In this document: positions 1 to 7,397 of the stretch, piece by piece
Numbering within the stretch: position 1 is the stretch's first letter
Layout: the number at the start of each line of letters is the position of its first letter
Assembly: GCA_913060595.1 (NCBI GenBank)
Contig: CAJXSA010000158.1
Location: 1 to 8,446 of the forward strand
Direction of reading: 5' to 3'
Origin: an uncultured Ignavibacteria bacterium
GTDB lineage: Bacteria > Bacteroidota > Ignavibacteria > SZUA-365
DNA length: 8,446 nt
Position numbers and translations under genes: made by a program
Notes under the pieces: model-generated
What the model was told of the DNA's origin: nothing
What the model saw: only the letters and a program-made list of their open reading frames with translations
Database searches by the model: none

Positions 1-505
1 CATCGATGGGCGAAAACACCGCACCGTATTCGTAGGGTTTGCGGCGCACGACGGGCAGTCCGCCCACGTAGCAGAGAAAGCGGTCGACGCGGTCCATATC
101 GGCGTCGAAGCGGCCCATGAGAATGTTGCCGAGTCCGGGCGCCAGTCCGCAGTCCATGATCGCGGTCACACCGCGCTCGACGGCCAGCGCGTCGAGTGCG
201 AAGGGATCCTCGGGAAAGAAGGAGATATCCACGGTGTTTTTTCCGGCCATGATGACGCGACGCATGGTCTCATATCCCATGAAGCCCGGCACGGCTCCTA
301 TGATGAGGTCGGCGTCTGCGATCACGGCGTCAATGTTTTCGCCGACGGCGAGATCGGTCTGTCGCGTCGCGATGCCGTGCGCCGCCGAGCGCGCGAGGGC
401 GTCCGGGTCGCGGTCCGCGACGGTGATGTGAAATGCGGATTCCGCTGCGAGGTCGCGGGCGATGGCCGAACCGACCATGCCGCCGCCGAGGACAGTGATG
501 TTCAT
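1..505 (-). CDS. Saccharopine dehydrogenase-like NAD(P)-binding oxidoreductase, N-terminal part (C-terminus off window)
   Basis: The first 168 codons are present and the frame runs off base 1. The start is ATG at 505-503, with GGAG at 514-511 five bases upstream. The N-terminus is a Rossmann fold: a beta strand (NITVL), then the dinucleotide-binding glycine motif GGGMVG at residues 7-12, and an acidic residue (D31, in VADRD) where the cofactor ribose is bound. A hydrophobic strand at 66-73 leads to AVPG. GLAPGLGN at 120-127 and CYVGGLP at 145-151, followed by an aromatic-rich KPYEY, are typical of the saccharopine dehydrogenase / lysine dehydrogenase superfamily. Members oxidise or reduce amino acids or their imines; the substrate here cannot be read from the sequence. 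The gene starts 17 bp after the stop of the YCF48-like gene on the same strand, so co-transcription is likely. Family assignment is firm, specific function is not. Confidence 0.85.
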   Translation of the reverse strand, partial: MNITVLGGGMVGSAIARDLAAESAFHITVADRDPDALARSAAHGIATRQTDLAVGENIDAVIADADLIIGAVPGFMGYETMRRVIMAGKNTVDISFFPEDPFALDALAVERGVTAIMDCGLAPGLGNILMGRFDADMDRVDRFLCYVGGLPVVRRKPYEYGAVFSPID

Positions 506-510
506 GGGAT

Positions 511-514
511 CTCC
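511..514 (-). promoter_or_regulatory. Ribosome binding site of the dehydrogenase-like gene
   Basis: Read on the minus strand, GGAG lies five bases before the ATG at 505-503. It sits in the 17-bp gap between this gene and the propeller gene and fixes the dehydrogenase start. Confidence 0.6.
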
Positions 515-522
515 GTGTGCTG

Positions 523-1485
523 TTACTTGCCGGGAACGGGGGGAGCGGGATTGACGGCATCGAGCAGGTACACCGCACCGAATTCTCCGACAGCGACGGC
601 GCGGTCGTTCGGCAGGAAGGTGATGCCGTGCAGCGTCTTCGCCGCAGTCAGGTCGTGCAGCTTCCACTGTGTGTTGTTCTGCTCGCCGCGGACGACGGCC
701 CCGCGCTTGCCGACGGCCCAGCCCCTGCCTGTCGCGTCGAAGGCGAGGCGTACGTAGTCGGTGTCATAGGCGGGAATGCGCTGCCAGTTCGCACCGCCGT
801 CCGTGGTGCGCATCAGCAGTCCGTGATATCCGGCGAGCCAGCATTCCTGCGGGGTGCGGGCGCAGACGGTGGAAACGGGGAGAAAGGAGTCCAGCGGCTG
901 TTCCTTCCAAGTCGTCCCGCCATCGCTGGTATGCAGCAGCGTGCGCTGCACGGATGCGCACCAGCCGTGGTGGGCGTCGGCGAAGGAGATGCTGCCCAGC
1001 ATGACATCCACCCCGCTCTCGAGCGTCGTCCACGTGCTGCCGCGGTCGGTGGATTTGAGAATGCGTCCCTCCTCGCCTGAAAGCCATACCGTGCCGCCGA
1101 CCACAGCCATGCCCGGGTACGTCCGATCGTCCGGCAACGGAATGCGCGTCCATGAGGCGCCCGCGTCCGTCGTGCGGTGGAAGGTGCCGCGGAAACCGGC
1201 GGCCACCCCGGTGCTGTCGTCGAAGTAATGGATGTTGCGAAACGCGAACTGATCGGAGGAAAGCTGCTGCGTCCAGCTGTTTCCCCCGGCGGTGGTGCGC
1301 ATGATCACACCGTAATCCCCGACGATGCTGCCGCGCAGGCTGTCGGCGAAGGCGACGTCCCAGAGCGTGAACTCCGTGCGATGCACGACGCGCTCCCAGC
1401 TGCCGAGCGGCTGCGCTCGCAGCGGCATTCCGGTGATGAGGAGAAGCGTGAAGGCGATGAGCGTTAGGCGTGTCATTGTCTGCAT
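523..1485 (-). CDS. Exported YCF48/BNR-type seven-bladed beta-propeller protein
   Basis: The protein has 320 residues from the ATG at 1485-1483. Residues 5-24 form a hydrophobic signal-peptide core preceded by R6, with a plausible cleavage site after PLRA (residues 21-24), so export is expected. The mature part carries repeats of the form RTTDGGxxW. Tryptophans closing these motifs stand at 71, 112, 152, 193, 234 and 274, a spacing of 40-41 residues, and a last degenerate unit (GAVYLLD) lies near 303. This fits a seven-bladed propeller of the YCF48/sortilin type. Plant and cyanobacterial HCF136/Ycf48 help assemble photosystem II, but many non-photosynthetic bacteria have such propellers with unknown roles, and no photosystem gene is seen here. 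No C-terminal sorting domain is visible. Starts are uncertain: ATG at 1476 and GTG at 1509 are in frame, and none has a good Shine-Dalgarno sequence. The 1485 start keeps a complete signal peptide. Confidence 0.88.
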   Translation of the reverse strand: MQTMTRLTLIAFTLLLITGMPLRAQPLGSWERVVHRTEFTLWDVAFADSLRGSIVGDYGVIMRTTAGGNSWTQQLSSDQFAFRNIHYFDDSTGVAAGFRGTFHRTTDAGASWTRIPLPDDRTYPGMAVVGGTVWLSGEEGRILKSTDRGSTWTTLESGVDVMLGSISFADAHHGWCASVQRTLLHTSDGGTTWKEQPLDSFLPVSTVCARTPQECWLAGYHGLLMRTTDGGANWQRIPAYDTDYVRLAFDATGRGWAVGKRGAVVRGEQNNTQWKLHDLTAAKTLHGITFLPNDRAVAVGEFGAVYLLDAVNPAPPVPGK

Positions 1486-1529
1486 GGCGAGTCGACGTTG
1501 TGGGACCACAGAAGTGTACCTGTGGAGAC

Positions 1530-1559
1530 AATGTACTGTTCCGCGATGCGCGAAAGCAA
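1530..1559 (-). promoter_or_regulatory. Possible sigma-70-like promoter before the propeller gene
   Basis: On the minus strand TTGCTT (1559-1554) and TACATT (1535-1530) are separated by 18 bp, matching -35 and -10 consensus at four of six positions each. It sits in the 77-bp gap between the methyltransferase stop and the propeller start. Such matches arise by chance, so this is only a candidate for an internal promoter. Confidence 0.2.
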
Positions 1560-1562
1560 GAC

Positions 1563-2159
1563 TCAGGACTTGCGAAGAAGGAGGCGGATGACGGCGGAGC
1601 GGCCGCTGTGATACGTCCCCTCCTCGAGCACCGTATCGACACGTTCTGCGGTGAGAAATTCCATGTCGCGGAAATCCTCCTGCAGCGTGGCCATATCGTA
1701 GAGCATGTCCTCGTTCTTCGGTCCCCCGGTAGCGTATGCCAGCTGTTCCTTCGCGAAGGCTTCCACGATGAGCACGCCCCCGGGCCGCAGGGCGTCGACG
1801 GTACGCGCATGCACGAGCGCACGCAGCGGGGCGGGCAGGTGCAGGAAAATCAGCGCGGCGGCGTCGAAATGCGCCGCGGGCGGTTCGAACGCGGAGAGAT
1901 CGGCGACATCGTATGAGAAGGACACGCCGTGCTCATCTGCGAGCCGCAGGGCCTTTTCCTTGCCGGCCGCGCTGTAATCGACCGCGGTGACCTCCCAGCC
2001 GAGGCGCGCCGCGTGCGCGGCATTGCGTCCTTCCCCTTCGCCGGGCAGATACAGACGACCGGGGGTGAGATCGTCAAGTGTGTCGTGGAACCAGCGGTTT
2101 GGCTCCGTTCCGTAGGCAAACGGTGTTTCACTGTATCGCGTATTCCAGAATTCCTGCAT
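1563..2159 (-). CDS. Class I SAM-dependent methyltransferase, TehB-like
   Basis: The protein is 198 residues and complete. The start is ATG at 2159-2157, with a strong GAGGA at 2170-2166 six bases upstream. The N-terminus has the FWNxRY...FAYGTEPN pattern (residues 4-21) of small TehB-like/thiopurine-type methyltransferases. Motif I is LPGEGEGRNA (38-47), the glycine-rich SAM loop. D61 at the end of the next strand (TAVD) should bind the SAM ribose. FDAAALIFLHLP (98-109) is the motif IV strand and LRPGGVLIVEAF (124-135) the post-motif region. GGPKNEDMLY (145-154) is a conserved stretch in this subfamily. It is soluble and cytoplasmic, and the methyl acceptor cannot be deduced. It is the first gene of a probable minus-strand cluster, 77 bp ahead of the propeller gene and divergent from the membrane phosphatase. 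Confidence 0.88.
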   Translation of the reverse strand: MQEFWNTRYSETPFAYGTEPNRWFHDTLDDLTPGRLYLPGEGEGRNAAHAARLGWEVTAVDYSAAGKEKALRLADEHGVSFSYDVADLSAFEPPAAHFDAAALIFLHLPAPLRALVHARTVDALRPGGVLIVEAFAKEQLAYATGGPKNEDMLYDMATLQEDFRDMEFLTAERVDTVLEEGTYHSGRSAVIRLLLRKS

Positions 2160-2321
2160 GTCCTGTCCTCTGTGCTGCGTGCTGTCTGCGCGTACAACAA
2201 CGGAATGCTCCCGGCCGGGGTTCCCGTGCCGTGCAGCCGGTGCCGGCGTCTCCGCGAGCTTCGCTATGCTGTCCTGATTTCGTATGTTAGGCGGTACGCA
2301 TGTGTCTCAACGGATTCCCGC
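2160..2321. promoter_or_regulatory. Divergent intergenic region with candidate back-to-back promoters
   Basis: This 162-bp stretch separates the divergent methyltransferase and phosphatase starts, so it should hold both promoters. On the plus strand TATGTT (2283-2288) is a four-of-six -10 match, but its -35 partner (TTCGCT, 2260-2265, 17-bp spacer) is poor. On the minus strand TTGAGA (2310-2305) matches the -35 consensus at five of six, with TAACAT (2289-2284) 15 bp further on. The two candidate -10 elements overlap almost completely. I saw no convincing operator; CCCGGCCGGG at 2210-2219 is a short palindrome expected in GC-rich DNA. Confidence 0.3.
2166..2170 (-). promoter_or_regulatory. Ribosome binding site of the methyltransferase gene
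   Basis: GAGGA on the minus strand, six bases before the ATG at 2159. It confirms this start. Confidence 0.65.
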
Positions 2322-4850
2322 ATGAAAGGACGATTCATCGAGTCCCGTTTCGTTCATCTCTCCCTCGCCTCGGCCGGGGGACTGCTGCTGCTGCTTGCGC
2401 TCATTCAGCTGCCGGCGGGACTGCTCGTGCAATACACGCGGCCGAGCCTGCCGTGGTTCCCGGTGGAAAACGTGGCCGAGGGGGTGCGCATTGTTCCCGT
2501 GGTCACGCGCGAAGGAGAGCCGGACCCGCAGTTCCAGGCGAGCGACATCATCACACGACTCGATGATCTGCCGCTGGACTCGGCGCATTACGATGCGATG
2601 GCGATGCAGGAGCTCGTCTCGGGCTTGCGCATCGGTGATACCGTGCGCGTTCATCTTCTCCGCGAGGGGGAACAGAAGATTCGCAGCGTCATCCTCGATC
2701 AATCCATCAACGACGTCCGGGGCCGTGAAATCACCGTTGTCGCGCTGGTGATCAACAACATCTCCCCGGTGTTCATCATACTCGTCGGCTACATCGTCCT
2801 GCTGCGTCGTCCGCGGAAGCGCGAATCCGCGCTGTTCTTCGGTGCGCTGTTCTGCTATGCCTGGTACCTGCTTGCCAGCGTGCAGGTGAGCATGTACATG
2901 CCGTGGTGGACGGCGCTCGGAGAGGTGCGTACCGTGACGACGGAAATCGCCTTCATGCTGTTCCTGCCCATGCTGCTGCATTTCCTGCTGGTATTTCCCG
3001 ACGAATGGTTCATGCGCGCGCGCAGGCGGCTGCGCCTCCTGCTGGTGTACGGACCGTACATTCTGCTCACCACGGCGGGGTACGTTCTGATACGCTATGT
3101 GGAACTGCCGGTCGTCGAGGAGATCAGCACGGTGGCGAATTTCTTCTACATGGCGTCGCCGTTGCTCGGCATCGCCGTGCTGCGCGCGTCGTATCTCCGT
3201 GCCCGGGCGCCGCTCACCCGCGGACTGCTGAAAGTCGTCACCATGGGAATGGCCGCCTTTACCTTCGGTTTCATTCTGCTCATTCTCATCAACCACCTCT
3301 ACCTGTTCTACGACATCCTGCTGCCCGCGGCGCTGGAACTGCGCCTGTTCTCCCTGCTGCTCATCACCCTGATGCTGCCGCTGACCTTCGGCTACGCGCT
3401 TCTTCGCTACGGTTTCCTCGACATACAGATCCTGTTCAAGCGCACGACGCTCTACGCGATACTCTCCGCCTTCGTCGTCCTGGTGTTCATTCTGCTCCAT
3501 TCACTGCTGGAGACATTGTTCTCGTCTTTCAGCGACGCGGATGCCCTGCTCGTCTCCATCATCGTCACCGGTGTGATCGCCATCTTCGTGGCGATCGGGA
3601 AGACACGCATACAGGGTCTGCTCGACCGCACGCTGTTCCGCGAGGAATGGGAGCGCCGCACGCGCCTGCACGCATACGGGCGCAGCATGCTCAACATGCT
3701 GGAGCGGGAGGATCTGCTGCGCGGACTCACAGAAACGCTCCCGGATATTCTCGACGTCGGCGTCGCAAGCATCATCGCACTCGACGAACAGGGGAATGCG
3801 CGTCTGCTTGCGGGCGCGAGCCTCCCTGATGACGTCGTTCCCCGCATGCTGCAGCAGGAGGAACTCTTCCCCCGCCTGGCAGAAACCGAGGTGATCGACG
3901 TCAACAGTTTCGCGGACGCGCAGAGCATGCACGGACTCAACGCCATGGTGGGTATTGCGGCGCAGGACGGGGAGTACATCATCCTTCTGCTCGGAAGAAA
4001 GCGCAGCGGCAGGAAACTCGGCGCCGAGGACTTCTCCGAGCTGCATTCGATCGCGGAACATGCCATGCTCGGCTGGAAGAACGCGGCGCTATCCGAGGAG
4101 CTGCGCGAGAAGGAACGATTCCGTCATGAGGTGCAGATTGCGCAGCATATTCAGGCGGCCATGCTGCCCGGCGAGACACCCGCGCACGATCGATTCGATA
4201 TCGCCGCCTACTCGGTTCCCGCGCGCGAAGTGGGCGGGGATTTTTTCGATTTCCTGCATTTCGCAGACGGGAAGATCGGCCTGCTCGTCGGCGACGTGTC
4301 GGACAAGGGCATTTCAGCGGCCATGGTCATGGCCTCGACCATCAGCACGCTGCGCTATTCAGCGGAACATGAAGATGCGCCGCGCCGCATTCTCGAGGCC
4401 GCGAACAGGCGCATCTTCCGAGACACCAGCAGCAGCATGTTCGTCGCCGTCTGCATCGCACAGCTGGATACGGAGCGCATGCAGATGACTTTCACGAACG
4501 CAGGACTTCCCATGCCCCTCCTGCTCCGCGACGGTGCCGCGTATCAGATCGCCTGGTCGGATCCCGGCGGACATCTTGCGCTCGGCGTGCAGCAGGACAG
4601 CAGATATCACCAGGACACCCTGGACCTCGAGAGCGGGGACGTGCTCATCATCTACAGCGACGGACTCGAAGAGATGATCGACACGGGGGAAGAGGACGGC
4701 GGTCTTGCGCAATTGAAACGGTGCGTGCTTGGTGCATCCGGTGGCACGGCCGCGGAAATGCTGCACTCCATCGTGACTGCCGTGCAGCCGGAAGACCCGC
4801 GCGAAACCATCAAGGATGACATGACCATCGTGCTCTGCCGCGTGCGCTGA
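2322..4850 (+). CDS. Multi-pass membrane PDZ-like/GAF/SpoIIE-type PP2C serine phosphatase
   Basis: The protein has 842 residues. A transmembrane helix (about 11-37) leads to a PDZ-like domain (about 48-128, with ASDIITRLDD and GLRIGDTVRVHLLREGE). Nine more helices follow, near 137-161, 168-188, 205-226, 238-258, 270-290, 304-325, 333-358, 374-397 and 407-427. Charge distribution (LRRPRKR at 161-167, RARRRLR at 232-238, KTR at 427-429) puts the PDZ-like domain outside and the C-terminus in the cytoplasm. LRYGFLDIQILFKRTTLY (361-378) resembles the membrane module of many GAF-linked histidine kinases. A GAF-like domain (about 455-590) and short helical linker lead to an RsbU/SpoIIE-type phosphatase (about 615-842). 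Metal-binding aspartates are intact: D640 (VGGDFFD), D658 (VGDVSDKG), D780 (YSDG) and D833 (DDMT). It should dephosphorylate a serine/threonine phosphoprotein, in known relatives an anti-sigma antagonist; no such partner lies here. The start has no clear Shine-Dalgarno sequence; it was chosen because it directly precedes the first helix and avoids overlap with the divergent gene. Confidence 0.88.
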   Translation: MKGRFIESRFVHLSLASAGGLLLLLALIQLPAGLLVQYTRPSLPWFPVENVAEGVRIVPVVTREGEPDPQFQASDIITRLDDLPLDSAHYDAMAMQELVSGLRIGDTVRVHLLREGEQKIRSVILDQSINDVRGREITVVALVINNISPVFIILVGYIVLLRRPRKRESALFFGALFCYAWYLLASVQVSMYMPWWTALGEVRTVTTEIAFMLFLPMLLHFLLVFPDEWFMRARRRLRLLLVYGPYILLTTAGYVLIRYVELPVVEEISTVANFFYMASPLLGIAVLRASYLRARAPLTRGLLKVVTMGMAAFTFGFILLILINHLYLFYDILLPAALELRLFSLLLITLMLPLTFGYALLRYGFLDIQILFKRTTLYAILSAFVVLVFILLHSLLETLFSSFSDADALLVSIIVTGVIAIFVAIGKTRIQGLLDRTLFREEWERRTRLHAYGRSMLNMLEREDLLRGLTETLPDILDVGVASIIALDEQGNARLLAGASLPDDVVPRMLQQEELFPRLAETEVIDVNSFADAQSMHGLNAMVGIAAQDGEYIILLLGRKRSGRKLGAEDFSELHSIAEHAMLGWKNAALSEELREKERFRHEVQIAQHIQAAMLPGETPAHDRFDIAAYSVPAREVGGDFFDFLHFADGKIGLLVGDVSDKGISAAMVMASTISTLRYSAEHEDAPRRILEAANRRIFRDTSSSMFVAVCIAQLDTERMQMTFTNAGLPMPLLLRDGAAYQIAWSDPGGHLALGVQQDSRYHQDTLDLESGDVLIIYSDGLEEMIDTGEEDGGLAQLKRCVLGASGGTAAEMLHSIVTAVQPEDPRETIKDDMTIVLCRVR

Positions 4851-4874
4851 CCGCGCGCCACCGTGTCGGCGGAC

Positions 4875-4879
4875 AGGAG
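4875..4879 (+). promoter_or_regulatory. Likely ribosome binding site of the flippase-glycosyltransferase gene
   Basis: AGGAG lies 13 bases before the ATG at 4893, a little far but the only good Shine-Dalgarno match in the gap after the phosphatase. The alternative GTG at 4863 has none, which favours the ATG. Confidence 0.4.
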
Positions 4880-4892
4880 TCGTGAGCTGAAC

Positions 4893-7397
4893 ATGCGCCA
4901 TCTCGCTTCATACGGACCGGTTTCAATCGCCCGCGCCGTCGGTGTCGCCTGCACGGTGTCGCTGCACATTCTGATCGCACGGGAATGCGGTCCCGCGCAG
5001 TATGCGCCGGTCGCCTTCTTCGTCACGGCGTTTTCACTCGCGGGACTGCTGCTCGACTTCGGCAACGAACAGCAGCTCATACGCGAAGGAGCCGCCGCGT
5101 CCGGGCGCGCACGCGCGGTGCTGTACACGGCTCCACTGCTCGCCGTGCTGCTCATCGGAGCGCTGCTTTTCGCCGCGACGCCGCTGGGCCGCGCATTCGG
5201 CATCGAAGGTCTTCAGGCCATCTTTGCATACGGAATGCCCGCTCTCCTGTTCTGGGCGCTGCAACTGCTGCCGCGCAGCGCCATGCAGCGCGCACAGCGC
5301 TTCCGCACGCTCGCGGGCATAGAGCTGACAGGCAGCCTCGCGGCCTGGATCGTCGCAGGTGGACTGTTCCTTTCCACCGGAAATCCGGCATACTACGGCC
5401 TCTACACCCTGCTCATGTACGCATTGCGGGCCGCCGGGTACTGGCTGCGCGGCGATGTGCGTCCCGCTGATCTGCGAGGGCGGATTCATCCGGCAACGTA
5501 TTTCGGAAGCTGGAAGCTTCTGGCCATCAGCGCCGCGAACCGTGCGACGACCACCGCCGATGATTTCGTTGTTGCAGGCAGTTTCGGTGCCTCCGCGCTC
5601 GGCATCTATCATCTCAGTTATCGTGTCATCACACTGATGCAGGATTTCATCGCCGGGGTTCTCGGGACGCTGTCCTATCCCGCCTACGCCGCACAGGGCG
5701 CACGTCCGTCTGTCGTGTACCGGCAGTTCTGTCTCGACAGCACGCTCGTGTTTGCCGTGAGTGCACCGCTGCTGACGCTGATGATTCTCACCGCGGACTG
5801 GAGCATTCCCCTCGTGCTGAGTTCGGAGTGGTCCGGTGCGGTGCTGATCTTTCAGCTGCTGGCCTTCGAGGCCCTCCGGCAATCGCTTCTTCCTCTTGCC
5901 GGCCAGGCGCTGATCGCCATGTCTCGGGAGAACGTGCTGCTGCGCTTCACGCTGATCAGTGCGGCAGTACTCCTGCCCTCGTTCATGCTGCTCGCAGTCT
6001 TCGACCTGACGACCTTCGTCGTCGGCTTCTTCTCGATCAACACGCTGCTGAACATATACTACTATGTGGAAGTTCGCCGCGCGTTCGCACAGCCACCGCG
6101 CCTGCTGCACTTTGCATGGCTGCCCGGCGCCGCTGCAAGCCTCTCGCTTCTATGCCTGCACGCGGTGCTGCTTCTGCTCGGTGCGGAGGGACTCATGCAT
6201 GCGCTGCTCCTGCTCATCGGTGCACTGTGCATCTGCTGGCTGCTGTATCGCGGACAGTTCACCGACGTTGCCCATGCGCTGCGCCATGTTCGCGGACGCA
6301 AAATGGGCAGCGATCCCGGCAGCGCCCGCAGTGTGATCGTGCACACGGAGGCGCCGTTTCCAGAGGACAACACGCATCTCAAGGAGGTGCATGAAGCACT
6401 GCTGCGACGCGTCAGCGATGTGCGATTGGAGTCGCTGCATTTCCGCGACGATGTCGTCGCCGCCGCAAGGCGTCTTTTCACGGTGGCGGGGCGCGCGGAT
6501 GCGCCGCTGCGTGTCGTCCACCTCCATTTCCCCATTTTCTGTTACCGGGCGGGCACGCTGCCCGGATCCGTGCTGCGCGGCTGCAAGTACCTGCTCATGC
6601 TGGCGTTCATGCGCGTTGCGGGAATGCGTCTTGTCATATCGCTGCATGACGCAGGGGCGCACGATTTCCCGTACCGGCGATGGGAAGGAGTGTTCCTGGC
6701 GTCGCTTTTCCAGTCGGCGGACCTGGCGGTGACGTATTCCGGGCGCGGTGCATCGATGCTCGAGGAGAGCTACGGCCGGCTGTCGCGCATCGCCGTGCTG
6801 CCGCATGCCATGTACCGCCCTGTTCCTGCGTCCCGCAGCAGGGAAGCGCTGCGCGGAGAACTCGACATTCCGCCCGGGCGAACCGTGCTGCTGCTTTTCG
6901 GATCTCGGCAGCCATACAAGGGATTCGACGACGTGGCAGACGCGCTGCGAGGCGGAAAGGCGGGAGAAGTCACCCTTGTCCTTGCCGGCAGGGATATGGC
7001 ACCGCTTGCGCAGCGCTGCCGGGAGGCAGGCATCGACGTGCGCCTCCGCGACGGTTGGCTCGCACCCGACGCACTGGCGGACCTCATCGCCACGGCGGAT
7101 TATGGAGTTCTCCCGTATCGCCGCATTCTGCACTCGGGTTCAGCGATGTACCTGCTTTCGCATGACTGTCCTGTCATCGTCCCTGATCGCGGCGTGTTCC
7201 CGGAGTACTTCGCGGCGCATGACATCGGCTTCATGTACCGGGGCGGGGACATCGCGGATTTCACACGCATCATTGAGGCGGCGCGGAAGCGCACACGTGA
7301 GAGCTTCCTCCCGGAAATCCGCCGCTTCGCCGATGTGCATCGCGTCGAGGACGCGGCAGCGGCACTTGCCGGGGCATACGGGCAGCTGCAGGAGTGA
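4893..7397 (+). CDS. Fusion protein: Wzx-type polysaccharide flippase joined to a GT4-like glycosyltransferase
   Basis: The protein has 834 residues from ATG 4893 (in-frame GTG 4863 would add ten). Residues 1-455 form a multi-pass MOP/PST-type flippase with about 12-14 helices. LDFGNEQQLIRE (54-65), the central ANRATTTADDFVVAGSFG (215-232) and LGIYHLSYR (236-244) are typical of WzxC-like lipid-linked sugar exporters. After a short polar linker (about 456-478), residues 479-834 form a GT-B glycosyltransferase: VHLHFP (542-547), RLVISLHD (579-586), VLPHAMY (635-641), FGSRQPYKGFDD (669-680), LAGRD (697-701), and LPYRRILHSGSAMY (740-753) before PVIVPDRG. The last block replaces the usual EX7E motif of classical GT4 enzymes, as in some GT4-like subfamilies. 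A cytosolic C-terminus fits use of a nucleotide sugar. The likely role is adding a sugar to a lipid-linked glycan and moving such glycans outward; specificity is unknown. It follows the phosphatase by 42 bp, probably in one operon. Confidence 0.87.
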   Translation: MRHLASYGPVSIARAVGVACTVSLHILIARECGPAQYAPVAFFVTAFSLAGLLLDFGNEQQLIREGAAASGRARAVLYTAPLLAVLLIGALLFAATPLGRAFGIEGLQAIFAYGMPALLFWALQLLPRSAMQRAQRFRTLAGIELTGSLAAWIVAGGLFLSTGNPAYYGLYTLLMYALRAAGYWLRGDVRPADLRGRIHPATYFGSWKLLAISAANRATTTADDFVVAGSFGASALGIYHLSYRVITLMQDFIAGVLGTLSYPAYAAQGARPSVVYRQFCLDSTLVFAVSAPLLTLMILTADWSIPLVLSSEWSGAVLIFQLLAFEALRQSLLPLAGQALIAMSRENVLLRFTLISAAVLLPSFMLLAVFDLTTFVVGFFSINTLLNIYYYVEVRRAFAQPPRLLHFAWLPGAAASLSLLCLHAVLLLLGAEGLMHALLLLIGALCICWLLYRGQFTDVAHALRHVRGRKMGSDPGSARSVIVHTEAPFPEDNTHLKEVHEALLRRVSDVRLESLHFRDDVVAAARRLFTVAGRADAPLRVVHLHFPIFCYRAGTLPGSVLRGCKYLLMLAFMRVAGMRLVISLHDAGAHDFPYRRWEGVFLASLFQSADLAVTYSGRGASMLEESYGRLSRIAVLPHAMYRPVPASRSREALRGELDIPPGRTVLLLFGSRQPYKGFDDVADALRGGKAGEVTLVLAGRDMAPLAQRCREAGIDVRLRDGWLAPDALADLIATADYGVLPYRRILHSGSAMYLLSHDCPVIVPDRGVFPEYFAAHDIGFMYRGGDIADFTRIIEAARKRTRESFLPEIRRFADVHRVEDAAAALAGAYGQLQE

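Noticed and set aside
1506..1525. Inverted repeat CCACAG / CTGTGG with an 8-base loop before the propeller gene
   Set aside because: A six-pair stem without a following T-run on either strand. It is too short to call a terminator or riboswitch.
764..1822. 352-codon minus-strand frame overlapping the propeller and methyltransferase genes
   Set aside because: It is out of frame with two recognised genes on the same strand, and its product is rich in R, H, S and A without domains: a GC-rich shadow frame.
2210..2219. Perfect palindrome CCCGGCCGGG in the divergent region
   Set aside because: Ten-base GC-only palindromes are expected by chance at this base composition, and no second copy was seen nearby.
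1929..2321. In-frame upstream extension of the phosphatase frame by 131 codons
   Set aside because: It runs antisense through the 5' part of the well-supported methyltransferase gene, has no domain-like sequence and no Shine-Dalgarno site. The ATG at 2322 sits directly before the first membrane helix.
2307..3500. 397-codon open frame on the minus strand
   Set aside because: It is antisense to the membrane part of the phosphatase. The product is full of Q, E, H and R, as expected from reading hydrophobic codons backwards, with no recognisable motif.
5034..6110. 358-codon minus-strand frame inside the flippase
   Set aside because: Antisense shadow of membrane-helix codons; the product is Q, R, E and H rich and shows no family.
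6150..7133. 327-codon minus-strand frame inside the glycosyltransferase half
   Set aside because: Antisense shadow with biased composition and no motif, while the plus-strand frame has clear GT-B motifs.
6303..7397. Separate glycosyltransferase gene starting at the internal ATG 6303
   Set aside because: The flippase frame runs through it with no stop codon, and only a weak GGA lies upstream. A fused protein is simpler, though internal initiation cannot be excluded.
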